In this document: one piece after another, positions 1-3,600 of the stretch | How the letters are laid out: each line of letters starts with the position of its first letter | Numbering within the stretch: position 1 is the stretch's first letter | Assembly: GCA_029219125.1 (NCBI GenBank) | Contig: JAQXSU010000012.1 | Location: forward strand, 1-6,712 | Direction of reading: 5' to 3' | From: Bacillota bacterium | GTDB lineage: Bacteria > Bacillota > Clostridia > Peptostreptococcales > Anaerovoracaceae | DNA length: 6,712 nucleotides | Made by a program: the position numbers and the translations under genes | Notes under the pieces: model-generated | Database searches by the model: none | What the model was told of the DNA's origin: nothing | The model's input: the letters and a program-made list of their open reading frames with translations, nothing else

Positions 1-10
1 ATGATATGAA

Positions 11-80
11 CTCCTTTCGGTTAATTAACTGTAGTTGCCAGACCACAAGTTAATTATACTCTAAGGAGTTTATTTTTCTA
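11..80 (-). promoter_or_regulatory. Probable promoter and ribosome binding site of a leftward gene beyond the left edge
   Basis: Read on the minus strand, there is a perfect TATAAT at 58-53. A weak -35 candidate, TAGAAA, lies 16 bp upstream at 80-75. AAAGGAG follows at 17-11. No start codon lies between the AAAGGAG and the edge. If the base just outside the window were C on the plus strand, an ATG would sit 8 nt downstream of the ribosome binding site. The gene itself is therefore not visible. An inverted repeat, TAATTAAC (22-29) and GTTAATTA (49-56), has one arm on the -10 and the other in the expected leader, which is a plausible operator position. The promoter call is moderate because the -35 is poor. 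Confidence 0.45.
22..56. repeat. Inverted repeat TAATTAAC / GTTAATTA
   Basis: The 8-bp arms lie at 22-29 and 49-56 with a 19-bp spacer. Each arm contains an AT-only core. The right arm overlaps the minus-strand TATAAT at 58-53. This could be a repressor operator for the gene to the left, or a weak leader hairpin. AT-rich arms also arise by chance, so the functional reading is weak. Confidence 0.35.
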
Positions 81-102
81 TGGAACGCTAAAGCTTTTTC
101 TG

Positions 103-128
103 AACCCCCGGTATAACCGGGGGTTTTC
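103..128 (+). terminator. GC-rich hairpin with short T run, terminator-like on the plus strand
   Basis: A perfect 8-bp stem, CCCCCGGT (105-112) with ACCGGGGG (116-123), has a 3-nt loop and is extended by an AA/TT pair. TTTT follows on the plus strand. Its form is that of an intrinsic terminator for rightward transcription. However, no rightward gene is visible between the left edge and the hairpin, so the transcript it would stop is unknown. On the minus strand no T run follows it. Confidence 0.45.
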
Positions 129-135
129 TGGTACC

Positions 136-192
136 AAAAAACAAACCGCCCCTTGGGAAATCAAATCGATCTCCCAAGGGGCGGTATTTTTT
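136..192. terminator. Strong bidirectional intrinsic terminator after the lysO operon
   Basis: A perfect 14-bp stem pairs 145-158 with 172-185 around a 13-nt loop. On the minus strand it is followed by a T-rich run (complement of 136-145), about 20 nt past the stop codon of the leftward lysO-family gene. On the plus strand it is followed by ATTTTTT (186-192). It therefore closes the two-gene exporter operon and could also stop rightward transcription. Confidence 0.85.
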
Positions 193-213
193 ATGTCTTA
201 ATACGAGATGCCG

Positions 214-1245
214 TCACGCGATCAGCAGCGGCACCAGCACAGGCACCGCAATACACATGAACAGCCCTGTCATGAACGAATAGACAATGATGTCGCTGCG
301 TGTGGCTTTCTCCACGATGGGCAGGCAGATATCCATGGCGCAGACACCGGGAACCGCCGTACATTCCAGATATCCGAAAACCCTGGCAAACATGGGAACG
401 CCTATGATTCCCAGCACTTCCCGCATCACGTTATGCATGAAAGAGACGGCACCAGCCACCGTATGGCCAGCCTCGGTAATGAGACCCGGCGCCAGAGTAT
501 ACCAGCCGAAGCCAGCAGATACCGCCATGCTTTCCCGCACCGTCAAAGAGGACAGGCAGCCGTACAGGGCGCCTCCTGCCAGAGAGCCGGCAATGGCCAG
601 AAGCGGGATCACTATAACCTTCACGCCCACATGTTTCAGATGCTCTGCGATTTCTCCCGTCAGACCCAGACTGAAGCCGATGACGCCGAGGATCAGGCAG
701 ACACCTGCCATCAGCAGATTGCCGCAGACAGCGTGAAAGCGCTCCATCGCTGCATCGGTCGACGCCAGACGGGGAACCAGCAGATATCCCAGAAGCATGC
801 CGCAGGCCACGAATCCCAGGATCAGCAGCGTCATCTTCAGATCGCCGGACGGATTCTCTTTTCCGGAGACGGACCTTTCGCCGGACGACTCCCCGGACGA
901 CATCCCGGAAGCCACAGCAGAAGGCTCTGCGGAGAAATCACCCTTCGGCAAGCCGTAACGATCGAGACGGAAGATTTTGCGCCCAAGGGTCACAAACACC
1001 ATGCTTCCCGCCACAGCCACCGCAGTCACCAGCACCGCCTGCAGACCGATGGTTCCCAGGCTGGAGGTCACCTCCTTGTCGGATCCCATCTCCAGACCCA
1101 TGATAAAAACAAGGGTGCAGATAATACCCGTCATGACGGGATTCAGGAAGCCGAAATACGACGCTTTCTCCCGCAGCCGGCTGGCGATGAAATAGCAGGC
1201 AAGCATAATCCCCCAGTATAAAATCAGCAGTTTTACCGTATCCAT
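214..1245 (-). CDS. lysO: LysO-family (DUF340) lysine exporter, second gene of a tandem pair
   Basis: This is a polytopic inner-membrane protein of about 343 residues. It is homologous to E. coli LysO/YbjE, which exports L-lysine. The N-terminal membrane part (about residues 1-90) carries the IMGLEMGS-KEVTSSLGTIGLQA stretch typical of the family. The C-terminal membrane part (about 137-343) carries AGFGWYTLAPGLI (244-256), a HNVMRE segment (271-276) and an MDICLPIVEKATRSD stretch near 304-318. The two parts are joined by a Ser/Gly-rich hydrophilic linker (about 102-136). The preceding exporter gene ends at 1255. I chose ATG at 1245 because AGGTGAAGG lies just before it. A GTG at 1254, directly after the upstream TAG, would add three residues. 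Either start implies translational coupling. Lysine specificity is inferred from the family. Confidence 0.85.
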   Translation of the reverse strand: MDTVKLLILYWGIMLACYFIASRLREKASYFGFLNPVMTGIICTLVFIMGLEMGSDKEVTSSLGTIGLQAVLVTAVAVAGSMVFVTLGRKIFRLDRYGLPKGDFSAEPSAVASGMSSGESSGERSVSGKENPSGDLKMTLLILGFVACGMLLGYLLVPRLASTDAAMERFHAVCGNLLMAGVCLILGVIGFSLGLTGEIAEHLKHVGVKVIVIPLLAIAGSLAGGALYGCLSSLTVRESMAVSAGFGWYTLAPGLITEAGHTVAGAVSFMHNVMREVLGIIGVPMFARVFGYLECTAVPGVCAMDICLPIVEKATRSDIIVYSFMTGLFMCIAVPVLVPLLIA

Positions 1246-1254
1246 GACCTTCAC

Positions 1255-2304
1255 CTATCCGATGATCACCGGCACCAGAACCGGAACCAGAATGCTGAGA
1301 AATACGCCGGACACGAAGGAATACACGGCGATATCGCTGCGAGTGGACTTTTCTACGATCGGAAGGCAGACATCCATGGCAGCTGCTCCCGGCATACCTG
1401 TCGTCTCAATGTATCCGATCTTCTTCGCAACCACAGGGATCAGGACGATGGAGAAGAGTTCCCGCATCACGTTATGTAAAAAAGATACCGCGCTGGCTGT
1501 CACATAGCCTTTTTCCATAATGATTCCCGGTGCCAGTGAATACCAGCCGAAGCCTGCACCGATGGCAAGGCATTCCTTCACAGACAGGTCCATGAACAGG
1601 CTGCACAGCAGCGCACCGCCCAGGGTCCCCACGATGACTGCAGCCGGAAAGACCAGAATCCGCAGGCCGACTTTCCGGAAATTATCGATGACCGTTCCTT
1701 CCAGTCCCAGATCCATGCCCACGAAGATCAGCAGCAGGCAGAGACCGATCTTGATCCCCAGTCCGGCCAGACTGTCAAAAGTGTCCATATTTCCGGCGAA
1801 GGCTCTCCGGATCACCACATATCCCAAAACCATACCGATCACCACCGAAACGAGGATGGCGATGGTGGTGGAATTGCCGCCTTTCTTTTCTTCCTCCGCA
1901 GCTTCCTCCGCAGCTTCAGCTTCCGCCGGGGATTTCGCAACGGATTCTTCCTGAGATATTTCCATGGTCTGCTCCGGTGCTTTTTCCGCCTCTGCCGCAG
2001 TCTTCCCATTCTGCAGTCTTCCATATCGGTCAATTTTCATCACATGACGGGCCAGCCAGATGGCTGCCACCGAAAAACTCATGATCACAACCGTCATGAG
2101 AAATGCAGAAACACCGATGGTGCTGATATTGGCCGTTACCTCTTCATTGGATCCCATCCGCATACCCATCATGAGAACCAGAATCACCAGAGCAACAAGC
2201 TGCACCTTCCCGGTCCAGCCCAGATTCTGCCGCACGCTGCGCAGCCTGCTTCCCAGGATATATCCCACCAGCGTAATACCAAGATACAAAATCAGATCGC
2301 CCAT
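1255..2304 (-). CDS. lysO: LysO-family (DUF340) lysine exporter, first gene of a tandem pair
   Basis: This is a membrane exporter of about 349 residues from the same family as the gene after it, and the two form a leftward operon with almost no gap. The N-terminal part has MMGMRMGSNEEVTANISTIG (45-64). The C-terminal part has GAGFGWYSLAPGIIMEKG (249-266), HNVMREL (277-283) and MDVCLPIVEKSTRSDIAVYSF (310-330), closely matching the paralogue. Between them is a long Glu/Ala-rich linker (about 101-143) that shares no sequence with the Ser/Gly linker of the paralogue. I chose ATG at 2304 because AAGGAG lies 11 nt upstream (2321-2316). An in-frame TTG at 2334 would add ten residues, but it has no well-placed ribosome binding site. 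The family is known to export lysine. Whether the pair acts as two exporters or as a heteromer cannot be seen. Confidence 0.87.
   Translation of the reverse strand: MGDLILYLGITLVGYILGSRLRSVRQNLGWTGKVQLVALVILVLMMGMRMGSNEEVTANISTIGVSAFLMTVVIMSFSVAAIWLARHVMKIDRYGRLQNGKTAAEAEKAPEQTMEISQEESVAKSPAEAEAAEEAAEEEKKGGNSTTIAILVSVVIGMVLGYVVIRRAFAGNMDTFDSLAGLGIKIGLCLLLIFVGMDLGLEGTVIDNFRKVGLRILVFPAAVIVGTLGGALLCSLFMDLSVKECLAIGAGFGWYSLAPGIIMEKGYVTASAVSFLHNVMRELFSIVLIPVVAKKIGYIETTGMPGAAAMDVCLPIVEKSTRSDIAVYSFVSGVFLSILVPVLVPVIIG
1890..1913. repeat. 12-bp tandem duplication in the Glu/Ala linker of the first lysO gene
   Basis: CTTCCTCCGCAG occurs twice in direct tandem (1890-1901 and 1902-1913), followed by the partial copy CTTCAG. 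On the coding (minus) strand it encodes the Ala/Glu-rich linker between the two membrane parts. It looks like replication-slippage expansion in a region tolerant of length change. Confidence 0.7.
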
Positions 2305-2329
2305 TTTTTTAATCACTCCTTTTTCATCA

Positions 2330-2353
2330 GGCAAATGCCGTCCGGCAAACGCC
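2330..2353. repeat. Direct repeat GGCAAAYGCC in the lysO leader
   Basis: GGCAAATGCC (2330-2339) and GGCAAACGCC (2344-2353) are 14 bp apart. The first is nearly palindromic. They fall just downstream of the likely lysO -10 element, in the early transcribed region, where a repressor would block transcription. The 14-bp period is not a helical repeat, and no regulator can be named, so this is only a candidate operator. Confidence 0.3.
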
Positions 2354-2363
2354 CGCTTCCTTG

Positions 2364-2392
2364 ATTATACAGTTTTCCTTGACAAAAGTCCA
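2364..2392 (-). promoter_or_regulatory. Sigma-70-type promoter of the lysO operon
   Basis: On the minus strand, TGGACT (2392-2387) and a perfect TATAAT (2369-2364) are separated by 17 bp. Transcription would start near 2357, about 53 nt before the lysO start at 2304. This leader is too short for a lysine riboswitch, and none is visible. The promoter overlaps the divergent pyrR promoter. Confidence 0.65.
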
Positions 2393-2407
2393 CACACATT
2401 ATATTCT
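2379..2407 (+). promoter_or_regulatory. Sigma-70-type promoter of pyrR
   Basis: A perfect TTGACA (2379-2384) is followed after 17 bp by TATTCT (2402-2407), five of six bases matching consensus. The start site would be near 2414, giving a leader of about 56 nt before the pyrR ATG. Its -35 lies inside the spacer of the divergent lysO promoter, so the two polymerases would compete for the same DNA face-to-face. Confidence 0.7.
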
Positions 2408-2419
2408 TTATTTTATAGA

Positions 2420-2444
2420 AACGGGCCGCCCAATCCGGTCCGTT
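2420..2444 (+). other. Leader hairpin just upstream of the pyrR ribosome binding site
   Basis: AACGGGCC (2420-2427) pairs with GGTCCGTT (2437-2444) with one G-U pair, around a 9-nt loop. GGAGG follows at 2457-2461. PyrR autoregulates by binding leader hairpins in many Bacillota. This hairpin contains AATCCGGT, which resembles only the first half of the known PyrR binding loop. It is therefore a leader structure of unproven function. Confidence 0.35.
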
Positions 2445-2469
2445 CTGGCAGAAAACGGAGGAAAATGAC

Positions 2470-3018
2470 ATGAAAGTACGTGCAAACCTGATGAATGCCG
2501 ATGATATGAACCGTGCTCTGAAGCGGATTTCCCATCAGATCCTGGAACGGAACCAGGGAGCGGACCATATCGTTTTGCTGGGGATCAAAAGCCGCGGAAT
2601 CCCGCTGGCGGAACTTCTGGCGGATCATCTTCATACGATCGAGGGCGTTCAGGTTCCGGTAGGTCAGCTGGACATTACCCGGTTTCGCGATGACCGCAGC
2701 CGGAGCACAGATCAGGATTCCAGCCGGATTCCTGTGGATATCACCGGCAGACATGTCATTCTGGTGGACGACGTGCTGTATACCGGCCGGACAGTCCGGG
2801 CGGCGCTGGATGCCGTTTCCGCATACGGTCGTGCAGCATCCATTCAGCTGGCAGTCCTCATCGACCGGGGGCATCGGGAGCTTCCCATCCGTGCGGACTA
2901 TGTGGGCAAAAATGTACCCACCTCCAAATCTGAATTTGTCGCCGTATATCTGGAATCCTCTGATGGAAGAACCGGTGTGGAGCTTTTGGGGAAAGACGAA
3001 GATTTGACTCAATTGTGA
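2470..3018 (+). CDS. pyrR: PyrR, pyrimidine regulator and uracil phosphoribosyltransferase
   Basis: The product has 182 residues, the usual PyrR length. It is a cytosolic type I phosphoribosyltransferase. In the family it binds UMP/UTP and pyr leader RNA to attenuate pyrimidine synthesis, and it can also convert uracil plus PRPP to UMP. Visible features are the pyrophosphate-loop segment GIKSRGIPLA (38-47), the PRPP motif VILVDDVLYTGRT (96-108), and the PyrR-type segment RGHRELPIRADYVGKNVPTSKSE (133-155). ATG at 2470 is set by GGAGG at 2457-2461. An out-of-frame ATG at 2465 meets a stop almost at once. No pyrimidine gene is adjacent, so it would have to act in trans or mainly as a salvage enzyme. 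The last codons lie inside a candidate activator site for the downstream sigma-54 promoter. Confidence 0.95.
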   Translation: MKVRANLMNADDMNRALKRISHQILERNQGADHIVLLGIKSRGIPLAELLADHLHTIEGVQVPVGQLDITRFRDDRSRSTDQDSSRIPVDITGRHVILVDDVLYTGRTVRAALDAVSAYGRAASIQLAVLIDRGHRELPIRADYVGKNVPTSKSEFVAVYLESSDGRTGVELLGKDEDLTQL

Positions 3019-3050
3019 CTCGATACGTTCCATTTTCGGCTCAAAATATG
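3003..3050 (+). promoter_or_regulatory. Candidate enhancer (activator) site for the 3168 sigma-54 promoter
   Basis: TTTGACTCAAT (3003-3013) and TTCGGCTCAAA (3035-3045) have centres 32 bp apart. They align with the site upstream of nhaC at 5761-5808 with one gap. The alignment shares 11 of the first 13 bases and 23 of the last 30, including the interior ACGYTCCAT and an identical TCAAAATATGT end. The element starts in the last codons of pyrR and ends about 118 bp before the -24 GG, a normal distance for an enhancer-binding protein. The second half-site is less palindromic than in the nhaC copy. Binding by the neighbouring activator is inferred. Confidence 0.6.
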
Positions 3051-3106
3051 TCTATCCGGTGTTCTGAATATGCAGGCTTTTTCTTTTGGCAGATTACTAA
3101 GTGTGT

Positions 3107-3138
3107 AAAATGGCTGTATTCAGCCATTTTTATTTTTT
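3107..3138 (+). terminator. Intrinsic terminator of pyrR
   Basis: AAAATGGCTG (3107-3116) pairs perfectly with CAGCCATTTT (3121-3130) around a TATT loop. A T-rich run follows. It lies about 90 nt after the pyrR stop, between the activator site and the sigma-54 promoter, and so insulates the 78-codon gene from pyrR read-through. Confidence 0.85.
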
Positions 3139-3167
3139 TCAGTTTTTTCTTTTTGGATTTTTGTAGT

Positions 3168-3183
3168 TGGCACGGTTTATGCT
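3168..3183 (+). promoter_or_regulatory. Sigma-54 promoter (-24/-12) of the 78-codon gene
   Basis: TGGCAC, five bases, then ATGCT gives the -24 GG at 3169-3170 and the -12 GC at 3181-3182, exactly 12 bp apart. The -24 hexamer is a perfect match to the RpoN consensus TGGCAC-N5-TTGCW. Transcription would start near 3194, about 104 nt before the ATG at 3298. The shared upstream element at 3003-3050 and the nearby sigma-54 activator gene support it. Confidence 0.85.
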
Positions 3184-3192
3184 TTATATAAT

Positions 3193-3211
3193 GTTACTTC
3201 AAAAAAGTAAT
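3193..3211 (+). other. Possible 5'-end stem-loop of the sigma-54 transcript
   Basis: TTACTT (3194-3199) and AAGTAA (3205-3210) form a 6-bp stem with a CAAAA loop, extendable by G-U pairs. It sits at the predicted first bases of the sigma-54 transcript, where such a structure could protect the mRNA. The stem is AT-rich, so the call is weak. Confidence 0.3.
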
Positions 3212-3233
3212 GGGTCTTGTCCAAAGATAAGGA

Positions 3234-3262
3234 TTGACACATTGAAAAAAAAATTGTAACAT
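3234..3262 (+). promoter_or_regulatory. Possible second, sigma-70 promoter of the 78-codon gene
   Basis: A perfect TTGACA (3234-3239) is followed after 17 bp by TAACAT (3257-3262), four of six bases matching. The start would be near 3269, about 29 nt before the ATG. If active, it would give basal expression independent of the activator. The -10 is mediocre and the region is AT-rich, so this may be chance. Confidence 0.4.
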
Positions 3263-3297
3263 GAACGTAAGAAAAAATTTTTCCGGAGGTAAGTATT

Positions 3298-3534
3298 ATG
3301 GCAGATAAGGCAAAGTTAAAAGCTGCATTCACTGAAGCATGGGATGCCAACGCAGCAATGCTGGGCGGCGCAGAAAAGATCGCTGTTCTGAAAACCGCTG
3401 TTAAGGCAATCGCAGAAAGAGATTTTCTCGGTGCAACTGACGCTGAGATTGACGAAGTCATCGCAGAATGCTTAAAGGAAGTGCAGGCTGCGGCAGCTGA
3501 CTTCACGCATCAGACCTGGACCATGCCTCGCTAA
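3298..3534 (+). CDS. Small Ala-rich helical protein of unknown function, sigma-54 controlled
   Basis: I do not recognise a family for this 78-residue protein. It is soluble-looking, rich in Ala, Glu, Asp and Lys, and without a signal peptide or membrane segment. The sequence suggests several amphipathic helices, for example around 3-18, 22-40 and 45-68, and ends in an aromatic tail (HQTWTMPR). Its single Cys is at residue 58. GGAGGT at 3285-3290 sits 7 nt before ATG 3298, and the codons are of the kind used in well-expressed genes (many GCA, GAA, CTG, AAA). It is transcribed alone, from a sigma-54 promoter with an upstream element shared with nhaC, and ends at a strong terminator. Codon use, ribosome binding site and dedicated promoter make it a real gene. 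A binding or accessory role in the activator's pathway is only a guess. Confidence 0.85.
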   Translation: MADKAKLKAAFTEAWDANAAMLGGAEKIAVLKTAVKAIAERDFLGATDAEIDEVIAECLKEVQAAAADFTHQTWTMPR

Positions 3535-3564
3535 TGCGCAGAGCATGCAGTATCTTTGAATCCG

Positions 3565-3600
3565 AAAAAATCCGCTACAGACCGTAGCGGATTTTTTTTC
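3565..3600. terminator. Bidirectional terminator between convergent genes, containing the activator's stop codon
   Basis: ATCCGCTAC (3570-3578) pairs with GTAGCGGAT (3584-3592) around AGACC. It is flanked by an A run (3565-3569) and a T run to 3599, so it works in both directions. It ends the rightward 78-codon gene. On the minus strand the stem also encodes the last codons of the activator (Ile-Arg-Tyr-Gly-Leu), and its TAG stop (3577-3575) is inside the stem. Confidence 0.85.

Noticed and set aside
80..91. Tiny frame ATG-GAA-CGC-TAA with an AAGGAG about 11 nt upstream
   Set aside because: Three codons is too short to support, the spacing is long, and the region is better read as the promoter of a leftward gene.
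208..1221. Long open frame on the plus strand opposite the second lysO gene (337 codons)
   Set aside because: Its product is full of His, Gln and Arg with no domain, it lacks a ribosome binding site, and it mirrors the codon structure of the clearly real exporter on the other strand.
2414..2469. PyrR RNA-binding loop in the pyrR leader
   Set aside because: Only AATCCGGT resembles the first half of the known loop. The GAGG part is missing, and no terminator/antiterminator pair is visible.
3261..3308. 15-codon leader-peptide-like frame overlapping the start of the 78-codon gene
   Set aside because: It has no ribosome binding site, no run of regulatory codons and no attenuator downstream. Its end simply overlaps the real gene.
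3555..3565. A third copy of the activator motif, TTTGAATCCGA, after the 78-codon gene
   Set aside because: Only one half is intact, it is unpaired, and it lies downstream of the gene beside the terminator. It is probably chance.
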